Part shown: piece after piece, positions 16,828 to 23,863 of the stretch
Layout: each line of letters starts with the position of its first letter
How positions within the stretch are numbered: position 1 is the stretch's first letter
Origin: a bacterium UBA6115
Lineage (GTDB): Bacteria > Bacillota_A > Clostridia > Christensenellales > Aristaeellaceae
Assembly (NCBI GenBank): GCA_002428405.1
Contig: DIWD01000050.1
Coordinates: 1 to 29,268, forward strand
Length of the DNA stretch: 29,268 bases
Direction of reading: 5' to 3'
Notes under the pieces: generated by a model
Seen by the model: the letters and a program-made list of their open reading frames with translations, nothing else
Database searches by the model: none
What the model was told of the DNA's origin: nothing
Position numbers and translations under genes: made by a program

Positions 16828-16876
16828 AGAGTGGCCTGCGGATACCGCACATCGGAAGAAAAAGAAAGGAAACGCT

Positions 16877-17380
16877 ATGCAGCAAAAGCAGCCCATGAAC
16901 GCGGCACAGCGGCGCATCCTGCTGTTTTCCCTCCTGATCATCCTGCTCGCGGCAGCGCTTTTCTTCCTCTTCTATCGTCCCGGCGGCCCCGCGGCGCTCC
17001 AGCCTACCCCCACGCCGGAGCCCACCTTTGCCACAGTGATAGACGCGCTGGAAACGCTGCCTACGCCAACCCCCACGCCTTCGCCTGTTCCGACCCCCAC
17101 GCCGGTGCCCACGCCTACGCCGACGCCTTCTCCCTTGCCGCCGCCTGAAACCATTGTCAGCCTGAAAAAAGGCAGCAAAGGCGAGGACGTGGTCCGGCTG
17201 CAGCTGAAGCTGATTGAGCTGGGCTACCTCAGCGCGGGCAGCAACGACGGGGATTTCGGTTCCGGGACAGAAGCCGCGGTCAAAGCCTTCCAGGCGAACA
17301 ACGGGCTGAAGGAAGACGGCATCGCCGGAAGGGAAACACAGACCCTGCTGTACTCTCAGGATGCATTGAGGAAGCCTTAA
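16877..17380 (+). CDS. Membrane-anchored peptidoglycan-binding-domain protein
   Basis: This encodes 167 residues; ATG 16877 follows AGAAAGGA. The layout is a short cytoplasmic tail, a transmembrane helix (about 14-33), a Pro/Thr-rich linker (43-90, many PTPTP units) and a PG_binding_1 domain (about 93-160). That domain shows the LKKGSKGEDVVRLQLKLIELGYL and FGSGTEAAVKAFQANNGLKEDGIAG patterns. It has no catalytic domain, so it probably tethers the membrane to the wall or is an accessory for a hydrolase. It follows prfA after 49 bases and may be transcribed from the same operon. The anchor-plus-linker design parallels the binding protein at 7.3 kb. Confidence 0.9.
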   Translation: MQQKQPMNAAQRRILLFSLLIILLAAALFFLFYRPGGPAALQPTPTPEPTFATVIDALETLPTPTPTPSPVPTPTPVPTPTPTPSPLPPPETIVSLKKGSKGEDVVRLQLKLIELGYLSAGSNDGDFGSGTEAAVKAFQANNGLKEDGIAGRETQTLLYSQDALRKP

Positions 17381-17418
17381 ATCCTGTCTGACAGACGGTG
17401 AATCAGCATGAAAAACGC

Positions 17419-17445
17419 AAAAGAGACCTTACTACGGTCTCTTTT
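17419..17445. terminator. Bidirectional terminator between converging genes
   Basis: AAAAGAGACC (17419-17428) pairs with GGTCTCTTTT (17436-17445) around a 7-base loop. Both strands end in four T, so it can serve the prfA side and the leftward SH3-like gene. Confidence 0.85.
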
Positions 17446-17554
17446 ACTTATCAACAAAGCGACTGCGAAGGCTTCATCACTTAAGTGGAACACAGTCCTT
17501 CGCTATCTCTGTCAAGCGGTGCAGTCTGACTCAGAGGGCTATGTCCTATGAAAA
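17446..17554. other. Gene-free stretch with a perfect GCGAAGG/CCTTCGC stem
   Basis: This is the 3' untranslated region of the leftward SH3-like gene. GCGAAGG (17465-17471) pairs with CCTTCGC (17497-17503) around a loop that contains the palindrome CACTTAAGTG. No reading frame is supported. It could be an mRNA stabiliser or nothing. Confidence 0.35.
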
Positions 17555-18604
17555 TCAGTACACCTTGCTCGCGCGCACAAAACCGCGGATCATATAGCTG
17601 GTCGTCATGGTCTGGATATAGACCCATTCGGTGCCCACACGGCCCAGGAAAGTCACGCTCGTGCCCGCGGGGATGATGATGACCGTTCCGTTGCTCATGA
17701 CAATGTCATCCGTCAGCGAAGCCCTGTCGTGAACAGTGATGCTGTAGCTTTGCAGGTCGAGATAGGGAATCTGCAGGCCCAGTTGGGGAATGGCGCTCAG
17801 GGGGATATAGCCCAGGCGGTAATCGCCGTTGTTGAGCTCATAACCGATCAAGGCCCAGTCGTTTTCAGCGCCGTAGAGGCGGATGACACCGCCGCCGACG
17901 ACCGCCTTGCCCTGATTCGCCCGGTGATAATGCACGCCCGGTCCGGAATAGACTTCATAGCTGCGTTCCAGGCGGACATGCTGGAAGGAGGGAAGATACT
18001 CCCCCTTGCCGTAATCGTGATAGTAGGTATTCGGCGCCTGAACAGGCTGTTCGGGCTCCTGGGGAGGAAGGGAACCGCCGCTGAAATTGCGGATAAAGCC
18101 GCGCATGGGATAACTGGGGCCCATCACCTCAACATAGGTCCAAGCTGTGCCCATACTACCCAGAACGGTCACCGCCGTCCCCGGGCTGATATCCAGGATC
18201 GGCTTGTTTTTGATGATGGGATCATCCGTGAGGGTGAAGTTTTTGGATGCGGTCGTGGAATAGCCTGTGAAATCAAGCCAGCCATAGCTTCCCTTCAGGT
18301 CATACATCGTGCTTGCGGCATTGTCGGTGATATAGCCGATGCGGTAATCCCCGCTTCCCAGCTCATACCCGATCATCAGCCAGCCGCACACAGCCCCGTA
18401 AATACGGGCGACACCGCCCGCGCCGTAAGTTGCCTTTCCGTTGTTGGAGCGGCTGTAATATTCCCCCGGTCCGGTATATACGGGGTAACTCCTATCAAAC
18501 CGCGCTGTCCCGAAATAATCCAGGCTCACTCCCGCGTTGGCGGATAAAAGCGGAAGAACGAGTATGCCCAGCAGGAGCAGCAGGATAACCAGCTTGCTTT
18601 TCAT
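17555..18604 (-). CDS. Secreted protein with two tandem SH3-like modules
   Basis: This encodes 349 residues with a signal peptide (KSKLVILLLLLGILVLPLLSANA). The mature protein is an internal duplication. Residues about 35-180 and 208-345 share a pattern of RSYPVYTGPGEYYSR / RSYEVYSGPGVHYHR, then ARIYGAVCGWLMIGYELGSGDYRIGYI / IRLYGAENDWALIGYELNNGDYRLGYI, then a TAVTVLGSMGTAWTYVEV / TSVTFLGRVGTEWVYIQT strand and GFIRNF / GFVRAS. A PPQEPEQPVQAP linker joins the halves. These resemble bacterial SH3 domains that bind wall peptides; binding is inferred. ATG 18604 is preferred over 18610 because GAGAGGAG then has normal spacing. It is monocistronic and divergent from fbp. Confidence 0.85.
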   Translation of the reverse strand: MKSKLVILLLLLGILVLPLLSANAGVSLDYFGTARFDRSYPVYTGPGEYYSRSNNGKATYGAGGVARIYGAVCGWLMIGYELGSGDYRIGYITDNAASTMYDLKGSYGWLDFTGYSTTASKNFTLTDDPIIKNKPILDISPGTAVTVLGSMGTAWTYVEVMGPSYPMRGFIRNFSGGSLPPQEPEQPVQAPNTYYHDYGKGEYLPSFQHVRLERSYEVYSGPGVHYHRANQGKAVVGGGVIRLYGAENDWALIGYELNNGDYRLGYIPLSAIPQLGLQIPYLDLQSYSITVHDRASLTDDIVMSNGTVIIIPAGTSVTFLGRVGTEWVYIQTMTTSYMIRGFVRASKVY

Positions 18605-18666
18605 CAGCATTCTCCTCTCAGGTTGTCATCCTCTCATAAGGATCGGCATCTATTGCTTTCTGATTA

Positions 18667-18695
18667 TTTATACCATGAAACAGCTTCATTTTCAA
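18667..18695 (-). promoter_or_regulatory. Promoter of the SH3-like protein gene
   Basis: On the minus strand TTGAAA (18690-18695) and TATAAA (18667-18672) have a 17-base spacer. The transcript would start near 18660, about 55 bases before ATG 18604. Confidence 0.75.
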
Positions 18696-18783
18696 GGAAT
18701 TGTGCAAACGCGTCATCCCCAGGGTGTTGATGATGTGTTGGGGTTGCCGCCTGCAGATAAGCGCCAGGACCGCGCCGGTTCCC

Positions 18784-18812
18784 TTGCCCCGACTATCCGC
18801 ATACGCTACAAT
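18784..18812 (+). promoter_or_regulatory. fbp operon promoter
   Basis: TTGCCC (18784-18789) and TACAAT (18807-18812) are exactly 17 bases apart, about 50 bases before ATG 18863. A CCCCA/TGGGG inverted repeat (18717-18743) lies between this and the divergent leftward promoter. Confidence 0.7.
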
Positions 18813-18862
18813 ATGATCAGTTCAACCCAGCCGTTCTCTTCGCGGAACAAAGGAGGTCGCAC

Positions 18863-20920
18863 ATGGTGATGCCATCCTCACAGCCGCAGACGGACATGCG
18901 CCGGCGCTTTCTGCGCCAGCTGGCCAAGGAATATCCATCCCGGAAAGCAGCGGCGGCGAGGATTGTCAGCCTGAAAACCTGGATGCGGCTGCCCAAGGGC
19001 ACGGAATACTTCTTTTCAGACCTGCACGGCGAGCACAGAGGCTTCCTGCGCATGCTTAAAAGCGCGTCCGGCACTATCCGGGACAAGATAGAGACGCTGT
19101 TCGCCTCCGCGCTCAGCCTGGAAGAACGCGACAGGCTGGCCCAGCTGGTCTACGAGCCGGAGGCCATGCTCAGAAGGAAACAGAAGGAAGGCACTCTGAG
19201 CGAGGAATGGTACCGGCAAAGCATTACGCGCCTGATTGCCGTGTTCAAAGCCGTGTCCGCCAAGTACACCCGTTCCATGACCCGAAAGATGATTCCGGAA
19301 GATTTCCGCGGCGCGATCGACGAGCTTTGCTATAAAGATGAGGATGAAAGCCGTCTGAATTATCACTACGCGGTGATCCGCGCGATTCTGGAAACCGGCA
19401 TCGCGGGCGCCTTCATCAGCGCCCTGTGCGATGTCATCCGCAAGCTTTGCGTTGCCCGGCTGCACATCATCGGCGATATCTTTGACCGTGGCGCCCACCC
19501 GGACCTCATCATGGATGAGCTCATCGCCTTTCCGGAAACGGATATCATCTGGGGCAACCACGACATGCACTGGCTGGGCGCGGCATTGGGCAATCCCGCC
19601 CTGATCGCCAGTGTCGTGCGCCAGGGAATCAGTTACAACACCTTCGACCTTCTGGAAGACGGCTATGGTATCAACCTGCGCCCTCTGTCAACCTTTGCGG
19701 AGGCAGCGTACAAGGATGATCCCTGTCTGGCCTTCCGGCCCAAGGACGAGTTCAACATCAATCTCTTTGACACGGTGGAAGCAGACCTGGGCGCGAAGAT
19801 GCAGAAAGCCATGGCGGTCATCCAGTTTAAACTGGAAGGTCAGTTGATCAGGAGAAGGCCCGAATACGGCATGGCGGACCGCGACCTGTTCAGCCGGACA
19901 GACTTCACAAGGGGCACAGTCCGCATCGGGGACAGGGAGTACCCGCTCAGGGACAGCCATTTCCCCACCGTGGACCCCAAAGACCCCCTCATGCTCTCGC
20001 AGGGCGAGGAAGAGCTGATGAAGTCGCTCACCGCCTCCTTCCGCCACGGCAGCCGGCTGCAGGAGCATATGCGCTTTCTACTCAGCCACGGAAGCCTGTA
20101 TTTGAAGCATAATGGTCTCCTGCTCTACCATGGGTGTGTGCCGATGGACGGGGACGGGGAATTCACCCGGGTTGAGTTTGACGGCAGGACCTTAAGCGGC
20201 GCGACGCTGTTTGAGTGGATCGACGCGAAGGTGCGCCAGGCATTCTTTGCCGAGTATGACAGCCCAAAGCAGGTTGCCGCGCGGGACTTCCTCTGGTATC
20301 TCTGGTGCGGCCCTGTGTCACCCGTCTTTGGAAAAGACCGCATGGCCACTTTTGAGCGCGCTCTCCTTTCTGACAAAGCCACCCATCAGGAGGTCATGAA
20401 CGCCTATTACCGGCATGTTGAGGGGGAGAAAGCCTGTCAGAAAATCCTCTCCGCCTTCGGAATGGACCCGGAAAAAGGCCACATCGTCAACGGGCATGTC
20501 CCGGTCAAGCTGAAGCAGGGCGAGAGCCCCATCAAGGGCGGCGGCCGCCTGTTTATGATCGACGGGGGCATCTCAAAGGCTTACCAGGGAACCACCGGCA
20601 TTGGCGGCTATACCCTGATCTACAATTCCCATTCCTTCGCCCTTGCCCAGCACCCGGTATGGGATGACCTGGAGAGCGAGCTTTTTGACAGCCCCATCCT
20701 GCAGGTGGTCGAAAGGCTGCCTTACCGCCAGTCCGTGGCGGAAACGGACGCGGGTAAAGACATGGCCCGTCAGATCGATGACCTGCAGGCGCTGATTGCC
20801 GCTTACCGCTCCGGCGAAATCAGCGAACCGGAGGGCAAGGCGGCCGGCGGCCGGGTGTTTGATCCCGGCTTTCCCGGAGACAGACCTGAAAACCTAATGC
20901 AAACGGAGGAAGAATCATGA
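18863..20920 (+). CDS. fbp: Class III fructose-1,6-bisphosphatase
   Basis: This enzyme hydrolyses fructose-1,6-bisphosphate to fructose-6-phosphate in gluconeogenesis. The 685 residues fit the large Firmicutes-type class III family, which is unrelated to the E. coli enzyme and has a calcineurin-like metallophosphatase core. Metal-binding motifs are FFSDLHGEHRGF (about 50-61), LHIIGDIFDRGAHPD (about 195-209) and IIWGNHDMHWLGA (about 230-242). Later landmarks are YHGCVPMDGDGEF, VNGHVPVKLKQGESPIKG and MIDGGISKAYQGTTGIGGYTL. ATG 18863 follows AAAGGAGG. Its stop overlaps the start of the dehydrogenase gene (ATGA), indicating coupled expression. B. subtilis Fbp is stimulated by PEP; regulation here is unknown. 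Confidence 0.96.
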   Translation: MVMPSSQPQTDMRRRFLRQLAKEYPSRKAAAARIVSLKTWMRLPKGTEYFFSDLHGEHRGFLRMLKSASGTIRDKIETLFASALSLEERDRLAQLVYEPEAMLRRKQKEGTLSEEWYRQSITRLIAVFKAVSAKYTRSMTRKMIPEDFRGAIDELCYKDEDESRLNYHYAVIRAILETGIAGAFISALCDVIRKLCVARLHIIGDIFDRGAHPDLIMDELIAFPETDIIWGNHDMHWLGAALGNPALIASVVRQGISYNTFDLLEDGYGINLRPLSTFAEAAYKDDPCLAFRPKDEFNINLFDTVEADLGAKMQKAMAVIQFKLEGQLIRRRPEYGMADRDLFSRTDFTRGTVRIGDREYPLRDSHFPTVDPKDPLMLSQGEEELMKSLTASFRHGSRLQEHMRFLLSHGSLYLKHNGLLLYHGCVPMDGDGEFTRVEFDGRTLSGATLFEWIDAKVRQAFFAEYDSPKQVAARDFLWYLWCGPVSPVFGKDRMATFERALLSDKATHQEVMNAYYRHVEGEKACQKILSAFGMDPEKGHIVNGHVPVKLKQGESPIKGGGRLFMIDGGISKAYQGTTGIGGYTLIYNSHSFALAQHPVWDDLESELFDSPILQVVERLPYRQSVAETDAGKDMARQIDDLQALIAAYRSGEISEPEGKAAGGRVFDPGFPGDRPENLMQTEEES

Positions 20921-21783
20921 CCATCGCGTTTATCGGCATCGGCGTCATGGGCATTTCCATGGCGCGTAATCTGTTGAAAGGCGGGCATAGCTTGAAAGTT
21001 TACACCCGCACGGCAGAAAAGGCCGCACCGCTGGTTGAGGAAGGCGCGCAGCTGTTTGACAGTGTCATGGGCTGCGTGGCGGATTGTGACGCCGTCATCA
21101 CCATGGTGGGCTTTCCCAAGGATGTAGAGGAGGTCTACCTCAGCCAGGGCGGCGTCCTGGATAGCGCAAAGGAAAACGCGCTGGTGATTGACATGACCAC
21201 CACCAGCCCCGCGCTGTGGCGGCACATCGCAGGGCTTGCCCGGAAGCGCGGGCTGCGCCCGCTGGACGCGCCGGTGTCCGGCGGGGATACCGGCGCCAGG
21301 GATGCTGCCCTTACCGTCATGGCCGGGGGCGATGAGGAGGATTTCACCGCCGCCCTGCCGCTGTTCCAGCTCATGGGCAGGAACATCGTATATGAGGGCC
21401 CTGACGGCAGCGGGCAGCACACCAAGATGGCCAACCAGATCGCCATCGCAGGCGCCGTGTCCGGCGTGGCTGAGGCCATCCGCTACGCCGAGGTCAACGG
21501 GCTGGACTTAAACAGGTTGATGGATACCATCTCCACCGGTTCAGCGGGCTCCTGGCAGTTGAGCACCAACGGCGCGAAGATGGTCTCCGGGGATACCGCT
21601 CTAGGCTTTTATATCAAACATTTTGTCAAGGATCTGCGCATCGCCCTGGAAGAAGCAAAGGGGAAGGGCCTGAAACTGCCCATCATGAAAAAAACACTGA
21701 AAACCTATGTCAGGATGGAAGAAAACGGCCTGGGCAACCTGGGCACTCAGGCGCTGATCAAGGCCTACCGGGAGGAGCAATAA
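20917..21783 (+). CDS. NAD(P)-dependent beta-hydroxyacid dehydrogenase (3-hydroxyisobutyrate / tartronate semialdehyde reductase family)
   Basis: The 288 residues have the family layout. A Rossmann fold starts FIGIGVMGISMARNLLKGGH, followed by the substrate-binding motif DAPVSGGDTGA (117-127), and the catalytic lysine is K170 in GSGQHTKMANQ. The C-terminal helical domain includes KDLRIALEEAKGKGLKLP. Members reduce or oxidise small beta-hydroxyacids such as 3-hydroxyisobutyrate, tartronate semialdehyde, or glyoxylate/succinic semialdehyde; the sequence does not settle which. It starts at ATG 20917, overlapping the fbp stop, with ACGGAGGAAG upstream. Tight coupling to fbp is unusual and may hint at a link with carbohydrate metabolism, but that is inference. 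Confidence 0.9.
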   Translation: MTIAFIGIGVMGISMARNLLKGGHSLKVYTRTAEKAAPLVEEGAQLFDSVMGCVADCDAVITMVGFPKDVEEVYLSQGGVLDSAKENALVIDMTTTSPALWRHIAGLARKRGLRPLDAPVSGGDTGARDAALTVMAGGDEEDFTAALPLFQLMGRNIVYEGPDGSGQHTKMANQIAIAGAVSGVAEAIRYAEVNGLDLNRLMDTISTGSAGSWQLSTNGAKMVSGDTALGFYIKHFVKDLRIALEEAKGKGLKLPIMKKTLKTYVRMEENGLGNLGTQALIKAYREEQ

Positions 21784-21838
21784 TAACAGGGATACCTGAA
21801 GATTAGACCTCCGAAGCAGGATTTTACATTGATTTCAC

Positions 21839-21887
21839 AAGGATTTAGGGTTGGCGGATATCATTTTCCAACCCTTTTTTGATATCC
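21839..21887 (+). terminator. Terminator with a competing hairpin after the fbp operon
   Basis: GGGTTGG (21848-21854) pairs with CCAACCC (21868-21874) and is followed at once by six T, a good intrinsic terminator. GGATATCA (21856-21863) is perfectly complementary to TGATATCC (21880-21887), a pairing that would enclose and compete with the terminator's 3' arm. AAGGAT and ATCCTT at the outer edges also match. Confidence 0.75.
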
Positions 21888-21970
21888 TTAAGATGGACCT
21901 CAGGCGGAAGCAGTGATCCGAAACCCAAAGTCTGACTCGCAAAAACAGGAAGGCAGCACGGGCAAAAACC

Positions 21971-21999
21971 TTGTGTTTTCCTGCCTGATATGGTAAAAT
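21971..21999 (+). promoter_or_regulatory. Promoter of ABC operon 2
   Basis: TTGTGT (21971-21976) and TAAAAT (21994-21999) are separated by 17 bases, about 50 bases before the first permease start. Confidence 0.65.
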
Positions 22000-22052
22000 C
22001 AGACCAACGTGTACAGTTAAACAATTAGATCCATGCCATGGGAGGGCCATTG

Positions 22053-22967
22053 ATGAGCGTCACCAGCGCCCGGAAACTGCAGGGAACCCCCATCACACAC
22101 AGAAAAAAGAAGAATCTTTATACCCATATTGAGGCCTATCTGTTCCTGCTCCCTGCCTTCACCGTCTTTGGTTTCTTCCTGTTTTATCCCTTTGTGCGCA
22201 CCATTTACCTGAGCTTTTTCCTGACGGATAAACTGGGCCAGGCAAAAGTGTTCTGGGCTCTGCGCAACTATACGGATCTGTTTACCAGCTCTCAGTTCTG
22301 GGCCAGCGTGGGGGTCACTTTCCAGTTTGTGCTCATCGTGGCCTTTGGCGGACTTCTCATGGGTCTGACCACCAGCCTGCTTACAGCCAAAAAGTATCCG
22401 GGCGTTACATTTGCCAGCGCTTCCTACGCCATGCCGGTGGCCATCGCCAGCGCGGCGGCCTCGATGGCTTTCCGCATGATCCTGCACCCCACCAACGGCT
22501 TGCTCAATATCCTCTTCGGCACCCAGATCAACTGGACGGGGGACCCGCGCTGGGCGTTGATTTCCGTGTCCATCCTTACTATCTGGCTGGCCTCAGGCAT
22601 CAACTTTATCTTTATCAGCGCGGGACTGCGAAATGTGCCGGAAGAGCTATATGAAAGCGCTTCCATCGACGGGGCGAACTACTGGCAAAAGCTATTCAGG
22701 ATCACCCTGCCCTCCATCTCCCCGACGCTCTTTTTCCAAATCATCATCAACATCATCGGCGCCTTCCAGTCCTTCAGCCAAATCCGCCTGCTGACCCAGG
22801 GCGGGCCGGGTGATGTCACCAACGTCATCGTCTATGCCATCTACCGCGACGCCTTCTTCAACTTCCGCTTCGGCACCGCCGCGGCGCGCTCCATCATCCT
22901 GTTCGTGATCGTGCTGGTCATTACCCTCATCCAGTTCAGCTTTGAGAAAAGGAGCGTCAACTACTGA
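22053..22967 (+). CDS. ABC sugar-type permease (UgpA-like)
   Basis: This is a membrane subunit of importer 2, with 304 residues. A basic N-terminal tail precedes the first helix (AYLFLLPAFTVFGFFLFYPFV), followed by about five more. The EAA loop reads ESASIDGANYWQKLFRITLP (about 201-220), and a typical LLTQGGPGDVTNVIVYAIY segment follows. ATG 22053 is preferred because GGAGGG lies just upstream; ATG 22038 has no ribosome site and its codons overlap that GGAGGG. The stop overlaps the next start by one base (TGATGA). The UgpA-like features suggest a carbohydrate or glycerol-phosphate type substrate, but the ligand is unknown. Confidence 0.92.
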   Translation: MSVTSARKLQGTPITHRKKKNLYTHIEAYLFLLPAFTVFGFFLFYPFVRTIYLSFFLTDKLGQAKVFWALRNYTDLFTSSQFWASVGVTFQFVLIVAFGGLLMGLTTSLLTAKKYPGVTFASASYAMPVAIASAAASMAFRMILHPTNGLLNILFGTQINWTGDPRWALISVSILTIWLASGINFIFISAGLRNVPEELYESASIDGANYWQKLFRITLPSISPTLFFQIIINIIGAFQSFSQIRLLTQGGPGDVTNVIVYAIYRDAFFNFRFGTAAARSIILFVIVLVITLIQFSFEKRSVNY

Positions 22968-23803
22968 TGACTGCGCTCGTTCACAAAAGACAGGCCAAAG
23001 GTTTTCTCAATCTGCTGCTCAACCTGCCCGTTCTGCTGATCATCCTCGCGCCCCTGATCTACACCCTGCTCATCAGCGTGATGCCGGCCAGTGAGATTTA
23101 CAAAAGCATGCTGATCCCTTCCTCCATCAACCTGAACAACTACGTTAAGGCCTTCACCAATCCCGCTTATTCGTTCACCACCTTTATCCGTAACTCCTTC
23201 ATCGTATCCACCGCGGTCATGCTGGGGCAGATGCTTACCTGCTCATTGGCCGCCTTCGCTTTCGCGTTCCTGGATTTCAAGGGACGCAAGGTCCTGTTCC
23301 TTCTGGTGCTGGCCACAATGATGGTGCCGGGCGAGGCCACCATCATCGCCAACTACCTCACCGTCAGCCGCTGGGGCTGGCTTGACAGTTACAGGGCGCT
23401 CATCATCCCCTACCTGACCAGCGCCATGGGCATTTTCCTGCTGAGGCAGAATTACCTGACATTTGCAAAGGAGCTGCATGAGGCGGCGAGGATCGACGGG
23501 TGCAGCAACCCGCGTTTCATGGCATCCATCGTGGTGCCGCTTTCCCGCCCCGCCCTTGGGGCCCTGGGAGCATATGTATTCCTGAACACATGGAATCAGT
23601 ACATGTGGCCGCTGCTGGTCACCAATTCCTCCAACTACCGCACGGTACAGATCGGCATCAGCATGCTGTATGACATTGACGCTGAGTCCCTTGGCCTGAT
23701 GATGGCCGGGGTTGTCATTGTTATCGTGCCGTCGCTTTCCATCTTCATCTTCATGCAAAAGCAGCTGATCAACGGCCTGATGGCCGGCGCGGTCAAAGGA
23801 TAA
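22967..23803 (+). CDS. ABC sugar-type permease (UgpE-like)
   Basis: This is the second membrane subunit of importer 2, with 278 residues and six predicted helices. The EAA loop reads LHEAARIDGCSNPRFMASIVVP, and the C-terminus FIFMQKQLINGLMAGAVKG is typical of the UgpE/MalG branch. Translation is coupled to the first permease through the TGATGA overlap, with AAAAGGAG inside that gene. The gene order (permeases first, receptor last) is the reverse of importer 1. Confidence 0.93.
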   Translation: MTALVHKRQAKGFLNLLLNLPVLLIILAPLIYTLLISVMPASEIYKSMLIPSSINLNNYVKAFTNPAYSFTTFIRNSFIVSTAVMLGQMLTCSLAAFAFAFLDFKGRKVLFLLVLATMMVPGEATIIANYLTVSRWGWLDSYRALIIPYLTSAMGIFLLRQNYLTFAKELHEAARIDGCSNPRFMASIVVPLSRPALGALGAYVFLNTWNQYMWPLLVTNSSNYRTVQIGISMLYDIDAESLGLMMAGVVIVIVPSLSIFIFMQKQLINGLMAGAVKG

Positions 23804-23806
23804 GCT

Positions 23807-23834
23807 GAAACCACCCCGGTTTGCGGGGTGTTTC
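23807..23834 (+). other. Intercistronic hairpin before the binding-protein gene
   Basis: GAAA-CACCCCG pairs with CGGGGTG-TTTC around a short loop. It lies between the permease stop and the binding-protein ribosome site, with no T tract. A role in mRNA stability or differential expression is likelier than termination, since no promoter follows it. Confidence 0.6.
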
Positions 23835-23863
23835 AAAATATGACTCGAAAGGGGAAACAAACT

